From positions 1 to 64,000 of the forward strand of contig CAVTEQ010000015.1 of NCBI GenBank assembly GCA_963733935.1: a stretch of 64,000 nucleotides of DNA, read 5' to 3'. Shown piece after piece: positions 15,772-25,556 of this stretch. The translations under genes and the position numbers were made by a program. The DNA is from JAHFUA01 sp963733935 (GTDB taxonomy: Bacteria; Acidobacteriota; Terriglobia; Terriglobales; Acidobacteriaceae). Numbering within the stretch: position 1 is the first letter of the stretch; each line of letters begins with the position of its first letter. The notes beneath the pieces are model-generated. The model was not told where the DNA came from and did not search any database. It saw nothing but the letters and a program-made list of their open reading frames with translations.

Positions 15772-18402
15772 ATGACTCTGCTCGCCGCGGTTGTGCTCAT
15801 GTTTGCAATCGGCGGAGCGAGCCAGGACCAAACCTTCAAGGTTGGTTCGGATTCGAAACAGGCACCGGTTCGGGAATCGCAGCCGCAAAACGCGGAAAAA
15901 TCGCTGGGCTGGGGATCGAATATTCAGAACGCTCGCCTGGCGCACGCGGCGGAAGAAGCCATCCGCAACCGCAACTATGCCGCCGCGACCGACTACGCGC
16001 AGCGAGCGGCGCAATCGGCGCCGAACGATCCACACCTGTGGTTCCTGCTGGGCTATGCGGCGCGCCTGGCCGGCAGAACTCCGCTCTCCGTTGATGCCTA
16101 CAACCACGGGCTGCGCCTGAGTCCTTCTTCGGCCGAGGGCATGTCCGGCCTGGCGCAGACGTACAAAGTCATGGGCAAAAGAGACGAGGCCGAGAGTCTC
16201 CTGAATCGGGTGCTGGCGGCTGATCCGCGGCGGGCGGATGACTGGCTGATTCTGGGCGAGCTGTTGCTGCAGTCCGGAGATTACGAAAAAGCGCTCAGTC
16301 CCCTGCTACGGGCCGAGCAGCTTCGGCCCGAGGCTCGTTCCGAATTGTTGCTGGCACTCGATCATCAACGCCTGGAGCACTTCCAGGAAGCCAGCCGCTA
16401 CCTGGAGATGGCGAAGCACAACGCGCCTAATAATCCAGAGGTCCTGCGCTCGCTCGCTGGATTTTATCGCGACACGGGAAACTACCAGGCAGCCATTGCT
16501 GCGTTGAAGTCGATTCGCGGCGGAGGGCCGGATTTGAAGGCGGAACTCGCTTATACCTATCAGCTTGCCGGCAAGCAAGAGGAAGCCGCCAAGCTCTATG
16601 CGCAGGCGGCGGAGGCCGCTCCTCGCGATCTGAATCTGCAGCTCTCGGCGGCGCAGGCGCAGGTGAGCGTCGGCGCCATGGATTCCGCGGAAAACTTTCT
16701 CAAGCGGGCCGAGAGGCTGAACGCTGACTACTACCGTTTGCACGCGGTTCGGGGCGAGGTGGCGCGTATCGAAGAGCGAAATCAGGACGCGGCTCACGAA
16801 TACGACGCGGCGCTGCGCAGTCTGCCGGAGGCTCCTCCGGAAGGGCCGCTCTACAAGATTCACCTGCGCATGAATCTGGTGGATCTTGATAAGCGCCTGC
16901 ACGCTGATTCCGTCGCTCAGGAGCAGCTCCGGCTGGCGCAATCCGAGATCAGCAGCCTGGACATTCAGGGCAAGCGCCGGGAGGACTTCCTCCGCTTGCG
17001 CGCGCTGGTGAAATTACATGCCGGCGAAACCGACAGCGCGCTTGCCGACATCAAAGAGGCCCTGGCGCTGAATCCCAAGGATCCGAATGCCCTGCAACTG
17101 AACGGTGACGTGCTCGCGAAGATGGGACGTTCCGAAGACGCGATCGAGGTGTACAAGAAAGTTCTGGCCGTCGATCCGGTGAACCGGCTGGCGCTCACCT
17201 CGCTGGGATCGGTCTCGCGGGAGATGGGGCGCGATCGCGACGCTGAGAGATACTTCCAGAAACTTGCGGCGGCGTATCCGCGGCTCTATGTGCCTCATCT
17301 GGCGCTCGGCGACATGTACACATCGCGGCGGGAGTTCGAGAAAGCGCAAGCGGAATATCAAAAGGGATACAGCGTCGCTCCGAAGAACGGCCTGATCGTC
17401 GCCGGAGGCATGAACGCGGCGATCGAGGCGCACCAGTTTCCGCTCGCCGCCGAGTGGCTGGCTCGCACCACGCCCGAAATGCAACAGGAGCCCCTGATCC
17501 TGAGAGAGAAGGAGCGCTACCTCGCGTGGACGGGCAAGTATCAGGAATCGGCCGACGTGGGACGGCAAGCCATCGAGAAGCTGCCCAGGGACCGCGATGT
17601 GGTGGTTTACCTGGGATACGACTTGCTTCATCTGGAACGCTACGACGAATTATTGCAATTCACGAAGTCCTATGAAGACCGCTTGCCCAAGGAGCCGGAC
17701 CTGCCGCTTCTGGCAGGATACGTTTACAAGCATGCCGGCGATCTCGAGCAGGCGCAAGCGGCGTTCACCCGCGCGCTCGATCGCGACCCCAAGGTGGTGA
17801 CTGCGTATGTGAATCGTGGTTTCGTGCGGCATGATCTCCGCCAGGGTGCAGCCGCAGCCGCGGATTTCGAGGCTGCGCTCAAGCTCGATCCCAAAGATGG
17901 CGAGGCCCACCTTGGGCTGGCCTACGCCAGTCTCGATCTGCATCGGCCGCAGGCAGCTTTGCAGCACGCGAAGCTGGCGCAGGAAAGAATGGGTGAGTTG
18001 GGCGCGCTGCATTTGATCCGTGGCACCGCATACGGCGACTTGGGTTTGCCGAAGAAAGCGGCCGCCGAGTATCGCGCCGCATTGAAGGATTCGCCGAACG
18101 ACGGCAGTCTGCACCTCGCGCTCGCCAAGACGCTGTACGACATGCGTGAGTACGCTGAGGCGATCAACGAGCTGCAGTCGGCGGAAAAGCTCTTGCCCGC
18201 GAACGGCGCTATCGACGCCGAGTTGGCGCTCTGCTATGCCAGGCTTGGCGATCGCGACCGCACATTGCAGTACGTTCAGTCGGCGGAGAGTAAGCCAGCC
18301 GCCGCCAACAAAGGGCCGGACACAGTGCTTCTTGCTACCGCCGAAGCCCTGGGCCTGATCGGGGAACGCGCGGCGGCAACGAGCGAATGGAACGCGCGCT
18401 GA
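15772..18402 (+). CDS. exported TPR-repeat protein
   Basis: From the ATG at 15772 the product is 876 residues with a signal-like start (TLLAAVVLMFAIGGAS). The rest is a long array of tetratricopeptide repeats (for example ADDWLILGELLLQSGDYEKA and NALQLNGDVLAKMGRSEDAI), at least 20 helical pairs. TPR periplasmic proteins coupled to a beta-barrel (AlgK/AlgE, PelB, BcsC) guide polysaccharide export. The stop TGA overlaps the ATG of the next gene (TGATG). The repeat pattern continues across that junction, so the two may be one protein split by a frameshift. It is divergent from the minus-strand operon. Confidence 0.8.
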   Translation: MTLLAAVVLMFAIGGASQDQTFKVGSDSKQAPVRESQPQNAEKSLGWGSNIQNARLAHAAEEAIRNRNYAAATDYAQRAAQSAPNDPHLWFLLGYAARLAGRTPLSVDAYNHGLRLSPSSAEGMSGLAQTYKVMGKRDEAESLLNRVLAADPRRADDWLILGELLLQSGDYEKALSPLLRAEQLRPEARSELLLALDHQRLEHFQEASRYLEMAKHNAPNNPEVLRSLAGFYRDTGNYQAAIAALKSIRGGGPDLKAELAYTYQLAGKQEEAAKLYAQAAEAAPRDLNLQLSAAQAQVSVGAMDSAENFLKRAERLNADYYRLHAVRGEVARIEERNQDAAHEYDAALRSLPEAPPEGPLYKIHLRMNLVDLDKRLHADSVAQEQLRLAQSEISSLDIQGKRREDFLRLRALVKLHAGETDSALADIKEALALNPKDPNALQLNGDVLAKMGRSEDAIEVYKKVLAVDPVNRLALTSLGSVSREMGRDRDAERYFQKLAAAYPRLYVPHLALGDMYTSRREFEKAQAEYQKGYSVAPKNGLIVAGGMNAAIEAHQFPLAAEWLARTTPEMQQEPLILREKERYLAWTGKYQESADVGRQAIEKLPRDRDVVVYLGYDLLHLERYDELLQFTKSYEDRLPKEPDLPLLAGYVYKHAGDLEQAQAAFTRALDRDPKVVTAYVNRGFVRHDLRQGAAAAADFEAALKLDPKDGEAHLGLAYASLDLHRPQAALQHAKLAQERMGELGALHLIRGTAYGDLGLPKKAAAEYRAALKDSPNDGSLHLALAKTLYDMREYAEAINELQSAEKLLPANGAIDAELALCYARLGDRDRTLQYVQSAESKPAAANKGPDTVLLATAEALGLIGERAAATSEWNAR

Positions 18403-19937
18403 TGGCGCCGGAGAGCGATCGCGTCGCCGTGCGTCTGGCCGCGGCGCGGCTGATGGCGAACCAGGGCGAGGCCGACGAAGCACGCCATCAAGTTGCGCTG
18501 GCCCTGATGGAAGCTGCCTCCGGGCGGACCGAACCGCCGACGGGCAATCAGTTGGTCCAGGCAGGCGATCTGTTCCTCGGCATGCACGACTATGAGCTGG
18601 CCGAAAGATATTTTCAGCGCGCCCTCGCCGCCGGCGCTCCTGAAACCGAGGTTCGCATCGGCCTGGCAAACACCTACCTTGCACTTGGGGACACACCCAG
18701 AGCGGATGCGCAGCTAGCGTCGATCAGTCACAGCGCGGTCGACGCCGAACCGAGCTACCAGTATCTGCTGGCGAAAGCCAACCTGTTGCGCCAGGAGCAT
18801 CGCGGCGCCCAAGCGCTGACCGCTTTCGCCCAGGCCGCGACCGCCGCCGGTGAGGATCCCACCGCGGAGCGTGAAATGCTGCGCGCCGGCGGTGACGAGG
18901 GCTTGAGGATCAATCGCACCGTAAGCTTCCGCTCCGATTTCTCCATCGCGCCCATCTTCGAGGACACGACGATCTATAAGCTGGATGCGCAGATATTGGG
19001 CGCCGGCACGGGCGCGCTGCCGCTGCCGCGATCCTCGCTTGAGACGCAGTGGACGGGCGCCTATCACCTTCACCTCAACGGCCTTCCCGATGCCGGCGGC
19101 TTCTTCCAGGTACGCAATGCGCGCGGCGAAATATCGCTGCCCAGCGCCAATGCGATCGTGAATCGCGATACCACCGACTACTCCTTCAACTTCGGCGTGA
19201 ATCCGACGCTGAGGCTGGGCAGCAACGTGTTCAACTTCAGCACCGGAATCCAGGAGACGATTCGACGGGATTCGAGCGATCCCTTCGACATGGATCAGAA
19301 CCTCTTTCGCCAATTCGTCTACATGTCGACCAGTTCGTTTTTCAATTGGGTCTCGGTGCGCGGTTTTGCGCTCCGCGAGGCCGGCCCCTTCACCCTGCAA
19401 AATGCCCGCTCCCGTGACCTGGTCGGCAATGTCGAATTCCGCGTCGGCAGACCATGGGGCAGAACGGCGTTTGTGACCGGATGGGGCGCCCGTGATGAGA
19501 AGTTTGATCCCGTGAACCGCGAGTTCTATTACACCTCCACCTATGCGGGGATCGAGCGCCAGCTTTCCGAACGCTTGCGCATTCGAGCGATAGGAGAGTA
19601 CCTGCGGGCGTGGCGGGTCGAGGGCGCGCAGTCGGCGATCGCGCAAGCGGCGCGTCCCGCTGGAAGCGTGGAGTACGTTCCCGCGCGCAACTGGGCGATA
19701 GAGGCGTCCGTCGCCTACTCGCGGAACATGGGCTTTCATGCCTACGACGCGGTGCAAAGCGGATTCCACGTTTCCTACGCGATGCCGTTCGGGCGCGTCT
19801 ATACGGAAGACGGCCAGCGCGTCGCGCTGCGCTATCCCATACGCTTTTCCGCCGGCATGGCGCAGGAAAGTTTCATGAATTTCAACGGCACAGCTAGCCA
19901 GCAGTTCCGGCCATTCGTCAGCATCAATTTGTTTTAG
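18387..19937 (+). CDS. TPR plus outer-membrane beta-barrel protein
   Basis: The frame opens at the ATG at 18387 or at the ATG at 18402 that overlaps the preceding stop. Residues 1-165 are further TPR helices (DRVAVRLAAARLMANQGEAD, then YELAERYFQRALAAG). From about residue 175 the sequence becomes alternating amphipathic beta strands up to the C-terminal VSINLF with a terminal aromatic residue, typical of an outer-membrane barrel. There is no signal peptide of its own, which supports a single TPR-barrel protein with the upstream gene. By analogy with PelB/BcsC it would form the outer-membrane exit for a polysaccharide. Confidence 0.75.
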   Translation: MERALMAPESDRVAVRLAAARLMANQGEADEARHQVALALMEAASGRTEPPTGNQLVQAGDLFLGMHDYELAERYFQRALAAGAPETEVRIGLANTYLALGDTPRADAQLASISHSAVDAEPSYQYLLAKANLLRQEHRGAQALTAFAQAATAAGEDPTAEREMLRAGGDEGLRINRTVSFRSDFSIAPIFEDTTIYKLDAQILGAGTGALPLPRSSLETQWTGAYHLHLNGLPDAGGFFQVRNARGEISLPSANAIVNRDTTDYSFNFGVNPTLRLGSNVFNFSTGIQETIRRDSSDPFDMDQNLFRQFVYMSTSSFFNWVSVRGFALREAGPFTLQNARSRDLVGNVEFRVGRPWGRTAFVTGWGARDEKFDPVNREFYYTSTYAGIERQLSERLRIRAIGEYLRAWRVEGAQSAIAQAARPAGSVEYVPARNWAIEASVAYSRNMGFHAYDAVQSGFHVSYAMPFGRVYTEDGQRVALRYPIRFSAGMAQESFMNFNGTASQQFRPFVSINLF

Positions 19938-19955
19938 GAGCAGAATCGGGGCCCA

Positions 19956-21050
19956 ATGAAGATTTGTCTGGTTACGGCGTTCCCTCCCAGCGGCCGGCAG
20001 TTGAATGAATACGGCTTTCACATCGCGCGCGAACTGCAACGCAATCCGCTGGTGAATCTGACGGTTCTGGCCGATAAGCTCACCGACTATGCCTGGGCCA
20101 CGGACGAAAACGGCAAACCTCTCAGCTCGGCGCAGCAGGAGGAGCTGCCAGGCTTTCACGTGCTGCGGTGCTGGCAATCGAACAGCCTGCCAACCCCCAT
20201 CCGCCTGCTGAAGACGGTGCGCACGCTGCGCCCCGACGTGGTCTGGTTCAACCTGGTTTATTCCACCTTCGCCACCCAGGAACATCCCTTCGCCGCGTTT
20301 ACCGGGCTCTGTGCTCCCGCCCTGGTGCGCGCCATGGGTTACTACACACACGTCACGCTGCACCACATTCTGGAGCACGTCGATTTTGAGGGCGCAGGCG
20401 TGCGGCAAGAAAATCTGTTCCGTCTGGGAAGCGATTTTGCCACCCGAACGCTCCTCAAAGCCAACTCCGTTACGGTTCTGCTTCCCAGTTACCGCCGCAC
20501 CCTGATTACGAAATATTCCGCGCACAACGTTCTTCTGGGCACGCACGGTACGTTTGCGAGTTGTCCCACGCTGCCCGAATTTTCACAACGCGGCAATCCC
20601 CACCATCGCATCCTGGCCATCGGCCACTGGGGGACTTACAAGCGTCTGGAGACGCTCATGGAAGCTCTGCCCGCGGTGGTGCAACGCGTCCCAACGGCGC
20701 GCTTGGTGGTCGCCGGCGCCAATCACCACACCAAGCCTGGCTATTGGGAGTCGGTCCGCGAGTCGCAGAGGAACAATCCCAACATCGAGTTTCGCGGCTA
20801 CGTTCCGGAAGACGACGTGCCCGAACTTTTCCGCACCGCCAGCATTGTGGTTCTGCCGTATAACTCGGCTACCGGATCCAGCGGTCCGGCGCACCAGGCC
20901 TGCGAGTACGCGGTTCCCATCGTGTCCGCCGACCTGCCTGATTTCCGCAGCATGGCAGCGGACGAAAATATGGCCATCCGCTTTTACAAGACCGGCGATG
21001 CCGCGGAGCTGGCCGCGCAGCTGATTGCGCTTGTTGGAATCCATGGATGA
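19956..21050 (+). CDS. family 4 glycosyltransferase
   Basis: A 364-residue protein starting at an ATG preceded by TTAGGAG. It begins MKICLVTAFPPSGRQLNEYG, the usual GT4 N-terminal Rossmann start, and has the C-terminal donor-binding region HRILAIGHWGTYKRLETLME, IEFRGYVPEDDVPELFRTAS and SGPAHQACEYAVPIVSADLP. The usual E-x7-E motif is altered. It follows the barrel gene by 18 bp on the same strand and is probably cotranscribed, acting on the cytoplasmic side to build or extend the exported glycan. Confidence 0.85.
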   Translation: MKICLVTAFPPSGRQLNEYGFHIARELQRNPLVNLTVLADKLTDYAWATDENGKPLSSAQQEELPGFHVLRCWQSNSLPTPIRLLKTVRTLRPDVVWFNLVYSTFATQEHPFAAFTGLCAPALVRAMGYYTHVTLHHILEHVDFEGAGVRQENLFRLGSDFATRTLLKANSVTVLLPSYRRTLITKYSAHNVLLGTHGTFASCPTLPEFSQRGNPHHRILAIGHWGTYKRLETLMEALPAVVQRVPTARLVVAGANHHTKPGYWESVRESQRNNPNIEFRGYVPEDDVPELFRTASIVVLPYNSATGSSGPAHQACEYAVPIVSADLPDFRSMAADENMAIRFYKTGDAAELAAQLIALVGIHG

Positions 21051-21300
21051 GCAACGCCGCGCGGCGGAACAGAACTACGCGGCGGCGCTGCGCATGACCA
21101 TGCCCAACGTGGTTCGACAATATCTGCGGTGGTTTGAACTGGCAAAGCGCAAGCAACCCCGCAGTCTGTCGGTGCGCGCTCGCCTTTTTGGCCGCAGGCG
21201 CAATCCGCATCGCTGGTCGACCTCGTATGGATTCGCCACGAGTCCTCCGCCGGAGACGCCCTTGCCGCCCCTCGGTTCCAGAAAACCGGAAAAGGAATAA
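21043..21300 (+). CDS. small hypothetical protein (85 aa)
   Basis: The ATG at 21043 overlaps the last codons of the GT4 gene by 8 bp, indicating coupling. The N-terminal half is a helix (DEQRRAAEQNYAAALRMTMP, then VVRQYLRWFELAKRKQ); the C-terminal half is basic and proline-rich, probably disordered. No membrane segment. Its role is unknown, but the overlap makes it part of the TPR/barrel/GT4 operon. Confidence 0.55.
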   Translation: MDEQRRAAEQNYAAALRMTMPNVVRQYLRWFELAKRKQPRSLSVRARLFGRRRNPHRWSTSYGFATSPPPETPLPPLGSRKPEKE

Positions 21301-21457
21301 TTCTTGCTGGGGCCGGCAGCCCGTATGGAGCCGCCGCCACGCCGGAAAAGCTAGGTCGCTACCAGGTAGGGTGCACTACATAGGTGACTTCGTAGGGAAA
21401 ACTACGCACGCTAAGGGGGCTTTCCGTCCGCGCGCGTGGCGAGCCCCGCCAGTCGCT

Positions 21458-22615
21458 TCAATGTTGCTCAGGTGGGGTTTGCGGCTCCGGAGGAGGAGCT
21501 GGAGGATCAAGCACAGGTGAATTGTCACGCCGCTTGAGCTGGATGGGGCCCGTCTTGCGGCGGTTGGCCTCGTTGGCTGCCTCGATTGAGTTGTCGACCT
21601 GATCTTCACTGCGATTGGCTACAGAAACCAGACTCAGCCCCTCCGCCTTCGGACGAGAAGCCAAGCCGATTCGGGCGTTGGCGCCGGCGGCCTTTTGAGC
21701 TTTGCGGTAGAAATCCTGCGCGGTCTCGAGGTCGCCGTCGATCTCCGCCACGTAGCCCTCATTGTTCAACGAGAAGGCGCCGTTCGGGTTGAGCTTGTAG
21801 GCTTCCGAGAACTTCTCGATGGCCGCATGCAGGTCATTGCGATTGATTGCGGAGACTCCCTGAAGATTCAGCAACGCTGCCTGAGCCTGGGCAGAGTTTA
21901 AGTCCCGCATACGCTCGCGCAATTTCCTGGCGCTCTCGGCTGCCAGCTCGCGAATGGGCTTTCCTCTCCACCCGCTGTTTAGGGTCACGACCACACTCTC
22001 GGCCGAGGGAGAGCCGGCGGCTTGGGAGTAGTACCGCAGGGCTCCCTCGAAATCGCCTTCAGCCTCTTTGGCGACCCCGAGATTGTTCAAGGTGAATGGG
22101 TTCGAGGGATCAAGCGCCAGGGTGCGCTGCAACAGACTTTCGGCCGCGGGAGCGCGTCCCTCGGACAGCAGCCGGACGGCTTCGCCGTTGGCGCGGTTGA
22201 TTTGCATGGGAACATCGTGAATGTTGTGAAGGGCGCTCTCCAGCGGCTCGCCGCGCAGCCCCTTCGAACTCGCCCGATCGATAATCGCCTGGGTAGGCAC
22301 CGCAGAAGCCAGAGCATAGAAGCTCTGCGCGCGCTCCACCTGGCCTTCGAGTTCAGCGATGTAGCCCAGATTGTTCAGCGTGAATGGGTCACCAGGATCG
22401 AAGAGATAGGCTTTGTAGAACAACGCCTTGGCCTTCTCATACTGATGCTTTCTGAGGGCTTCAACGCCTTCACGGTTCAGGCGCTGCACGGGGGTAGGCT
22501 GACTGCGCCTGGGAATGGTGATCTTCAGATCGCCTGCTCGGGCGGCCTGTGGCTGCCAAGCCCCCAGAGCCGCAATCACACAAACCAGAAGTATCCGCGT
22601 CCACGATGGTTGCAT
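21458..22615 (-). CDS. exported TPR protein
   Basis: Start at the ATG at 22615 (MQPSWTRILLVCVIAALGAW), which begins a signal peptide ending near AARAGD; the upstream open frame is basic, non-coding sequence. The 385-residue product carries three separated TPR blocks with the repeated phrase PFTLNNLG or AFSLNNEGYVAEIDGDLE, each followed by a low-complexity linker, and ends in a proline-rich tail. TPR proteins of this kind act as scaffolds in the periplasm or outer membrane. It faces away from the DUF5666-like gene and does not appear to be in an operon. Confidence 0.75.
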   Translation of the reverse strand: MQPSWTRILLVCVIAALGAWQPQAARAGDLKITIPRRSQPTPVQRLNREGVEALRKHQYEKAKALFYKAYLFDPGDPFTLNNLGYIAELEGQVERAQSFYALASAVPTQAIIDRASSKGLRGEPLESALHNIHDVPMQINRANGEAVRLLSEGRAPAAESLLQRTLALDPSNPFTLNNLGVAKEAEGDFEGALRYYSQAAGSPSAESVVVTLNSGWRGKPIRELAAESARKLRERMRDLNSAQAQAALLNLQGVSAINRNDLHAAIEKFSEAYKLNPNGAFSLNNEGYVAEIDGDLETAQDFYRKAQKAAGANARIGLASRPKAEGLSLVSVANRSEDQVDNSIEAANEANRRKTGPIQLKRRDNSPVLDPPAPPPEPQTPPEQH

Positions 22616-22773
22616 TCCAGCCTTCCGCACTTGCAAAGTTTCGAGCCGAGATTTTGGATGCACACACCACCAAGGGTGCTGCCATCGGTTAGATAAATTA
22701 CCCGGCCGATTCTGGTTTGGCGGACTACCTTCGGGGACCCATTGGCATCGAAACGCGGAGGTGGAGGTTCTGC

Positions 22774-23652
22774 GTGAGTCGTTGCGTTTACAACCTGCCG
22801 TTTGTGGCAGGGATGGTCGTTGCCTTGGCGGCTGCAACCTTGCCCTCTTTCGCGGCCAGTGGAGCAGCGGGCGATAGCCTGACTCCAACCGCCCAAAGCG
22901 ATGTTCGCGCCACTCCCGACCTGCCGCCGCTGCCTCCGGGCCATGCCACGGTGCTCGGTGGAACCATTGCCGTGGTGGATCACCTGCGCGACCGCATGGT
23001 TTTGCAGCTCTTTGGGGGAGGCCGCATCGTTATCGCCTTCGATGTCCGTACGCGTGTCTCCCGGGACGGCAAGACGGCCTCTCTCGACGATCTCAAGAAC
23101 GGTGACCGGGTGTACGCGGACACCGTCCTCGATGGCACCCAGGTGTTTGCCCGAAATATCAACATAGGAAACGCCGCTCTCAGCGGCCAGACCAACGGAC
23201 AGGTTGTGAGCTATGAGCCGGCAACCGGAGAGTTGACGCTGCGCGACACGCTCTCCCTGATTCCGCGGCGGATGCGGGTGACCCCCGAAACTGTCATCCT
23301 GCGCGGCGATCGCCCCGCGTCGCCGGCGGAACTGCAACCTGGGGGGCTGGTGGCGGTGGCATTTCTGCCGAACAAAGACGGCCGCGTAGCCGTGCAGCAG
23401 ATCTCAATTCTGGCGTCGCCGGGTATGACGTTTACTTTTTCCGGCCGCGTCGACCACTTGGATTTAAACCGTGGGCTTCTGACGTTGGTGGATCCCCGCG
23501 ACCAGAAGAGCTACCAGGTTTCCTTCGATCCCACGGTCCGGACGCTGACTCGCGATGTTCGCGAAGGCATGGACGTCACCGTCTCCGCCGGCTTCGATGG
23601 CAAGCGCTACACGGCGCAGTCGATAACGTTGAACCCGCCTTCCAGCCAGTAA
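22774..23652 (+). CDS. exported protein with DUF5666-like beta repeats
   Basis: The GTG at 22774 has GGAGG six bases upstream and is chosen over other starts. A signal peptide (FVAGMVVALAAATLPSFAAS) is followed by about 260 residues built of repeated small beta modules: TVLGGTIAVVDHLRDRMVLQ, GQVVSYEPATGELTLRD and FSGRVDHLDLNRGLLTLVD. Each has the form G-x-V-x-x-x-D...L.L, as in DUF5666/OB-like secreted proteins common in Acidobacteria. Probably a surface or periplasmic protein of unknown role. Confidence 0.7.
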   Translation: MSRCVYNLPFVAGMVVALAAATLPSFAASGAAGDSLTPTAQSDVRATPDLPPLPPGHATVLGGTIAVVDHLRDRMVLQLFGGGRIVIAFDVRTRVSRDGKTASLDDLKNGDRVYADTVLDGTQVFARNINIGNAALSGQTNGQVVSYEPATGELTLRDTLSLIPRRMRVTPETVILRGDRPASPAELQPGGLVAVAFLPNKDGRVAVQQISILASPGMTFTFSGRVDHLDLNRGLLTLVDPRDQKSYQVSFDPTVRTLTRDVREGMDVTVSAGFDGKRYTAQSITLNPPSSQ

Positions 23653-23678
23653 GCGGCCATGATCGCCCCACAAACTTG

Positions 23679-25184
23679 CTAGGGCAAATGGTCCAGGTAG
23701 CACGGCCCACCGGTCGGCTGCGCGGGGATATTGGCGGGCGGGGTTTTCCAGGGAATATTGGCGAAATCGAAGAACTCCGTCATGTCCATCTGGGCGGCGT
23801 CTCGCCGGGTGAGGCTGGAAAGGCCAAACCGAGTCTCCACTAATTTGAGCCAGGCGGTGTAGTCGGCCACGGTGTGCGAAACGTAGTTCTTCTTGGTGAA
23901 GGGCGAAATCACAATCAGCGGAACGCGGTAACCGGTGTAAACAAAATCACAGGTTGGGCCCGTGGCTTGGACGCAAACGTCCGGGCCGTTGGGCGGAGGG
24001 CCTTGCAACAGATCTATCGGCTTAATGCCGTCGGGACTCACCGCCGGCTGCGGTGGGACGTGGTCGTAAAAACCCCCGAACTCGTCGAAGGTGAGAATGA
24101 ACACGGAGTCCTGCCACGAAGAGCTCTGCATGAGGGCACTGACGAGCGTGGAGACGTAATGAGAACCCGTCTGCACGCTGCCTCCCGGCTCACCGTCGTC
24201 CAGGCCGGGATGCTCGTCGAGTCCGCTGTCATAGCCAGGATCAATGTAGGCCACTGCCGGCAGAGTTCCGTTGGCCAGATCCGTGAAAAATTGCGACACC
24301 GGCGCCATGTTCTGTGGAAATTTGCCGGCGCTGGTGAACATGGTAAACGCGCTGTCGTTCAGTGGAGGCGTGGCGTGGGTGAGGTCTGTGACGTAGACCT
24401 TCCATGAGATGCCGGCGCCCTGCAGCGAATCAAAAATTGTCGGATTGCTGAGAGGCGATCCGCCCGCTGGCAGTGCGTAGGCATGCCCTGCCGAAGTAGC
24501 GGCCAAACTGTACATCCGGTTGGGCTGGGTCCGCGTCATGGCCGGCGAGAACCAGCGGTCGGACGTGGCAAAGTTCGAGGCCAGGAAGTGGTAGTAGGGA
24601 AGGTCGGCGGCAGTGTAGTACGCCATGGCCCGAACCCCGTTGATGTCCGAAAAGCCTTCGTTTCGCGCGTCGTGACCCGCCGTCCACACGAATCCATCCA
24701 GCGTAGGAGTCGGCGAAACGTAATCGCTCAGATTCCAGTCCACATGGTCCTCATTCCAGGATGGGCTGGGGTTCTCGATGCACTGCGAGATCATGTGGAA
24801 AGATGGGACCTGGGGGCTGTTGGCGTCGGTCTTGCAGTCGGCGGGCGGCGGAGATGCCGGATCGCACCCGGGATTCGTCGGCACAGGTCCCTGCAAGGGA
24901 GCGGCGCCCGACGTGGGATTGAATTGCGGCAGCCCGTCGAACGATTGATCGGTGAAACCGTTGGCGGCCCAGTATTGCCGCATGTCGCCAAAATAATGAT
25001 CGAAGCCGCGGTTTTCCTGGGCCATGAAAATGATGTGGTTGATCTGCCGGACGCTGGGCTGGGTGGTTTGACCGCCGCCGGCGGAACCGGTACCAGTGGA
25101 ACCGCCGCCAGTGAGGCCGCCGCAGCCTCCCAAAAATATCATCGAACCCGTGACCGCCAGCCACAGCAGCTTCTGAAACCGCAT
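23679..25184 (-). CDS. phosphoesterase-family lipoprotein, acid phosphatase/phospholipase C-like
   Basis: Starting at the ATG at 25184, the signal LLWLAVTGSMIFLGGCGG supplies a lipobox (LGGC) with a glycine- and serine-rich linker after it. The catalytic domain starts with INHIIFMAQENRGFDHYFGD, the conserved metal-binding and nucleophile region of the phosphoesterase (phospholipase C/AcpA) family, and has SVFILTFDEFGGFYDHVPP and RVPLIVISPF near the end. It would hydrolyse phosphomonoesters or phospholipids at the cell surface. The 501-residue length is normal for the family. Transcribed alone. Confidence 0.85.
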   Translation of the reverse strand: MRFQKLLWLAVTGSMIFLGGCGGLTGGGSTGTGSAGGGQTTQPSVRQINHIIFMAQENRGFDHYFGDMRQYWAANGFTDQSFDGLPQFNPTSGAAPLQGPVPTNPGCDPASPPPADCKTDANSPQVPSFHMISQCIENPSPSWNEDHVDWNLSDYVSPTPTLDGFVWTAGHDARNEGFSDINGVRAMAYYTAADLPYYHFLASNFATSDRWFSPAMTRTQPNRMYSLAATSAGHAYALPAGGSPLSNPTIFDSLQGAGISWKVYVTDLTHATPPLNDSAFTMFTSAGKFPQNMAPVSQFFTDLANGTLPAVAYIDPGYDSGLDEHPGLDDGEPGGSVQTGSHYVSTLVSALMQSSSWQDSVFILTFDEFGGFYDHVPPQPAVSPDGIKPIDLLQGPPPNGPDVCVQATGPTCDFVYTGYRVPLIVISPFTKKNYVSHTVADYTAWLKLVETRFGLSSLTRRDAAQMDMTEFFDFANIPWKTPPANIPAQPTGGPCYLDHLP

Positions 25185-25556
25185 GATGCGTCGGGTTTGA
25201 ACCGGCCCGCACAATGGATCAGGCATCATCAACCCTCCATCTCCTGCGCACAGGCTCAGATGTCACGACGGGACGCGGTGTTGCCAGCGTCGGTTTGATA
25301 TCCAACAAATCTTTCGCCCTTGAACTCAAGCCGTTTCGCCATTGAACTTTTGACTCGGGCGGAAGCGCATTTCCTGTTGACCATGCTGGATGAGGGAAGT
25401 ACCCTTCCGGTACTGCCCCCAGGCAATTGGAGACTACAAAGTTCTGGACTTTGATACGTCCGGGGGCTCTGCGCCCGCTTCGGCTGTTCCTCAACTCGGG
25501 CAGTTCGCGGCATTTTCAAGTCTCGTAGGCGATTCCTATTTTGGAGAAGTGTGCAG

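Noticed and set aside
18714..20546. Minus-strand frame of 610 codons opposite the barrel and GT4 genes
   Set aside because: The plus-strand genes have recognisable beta-barrel and GT4 motifs; the antisense frame is His/Arg/Gly-rich without motifs.
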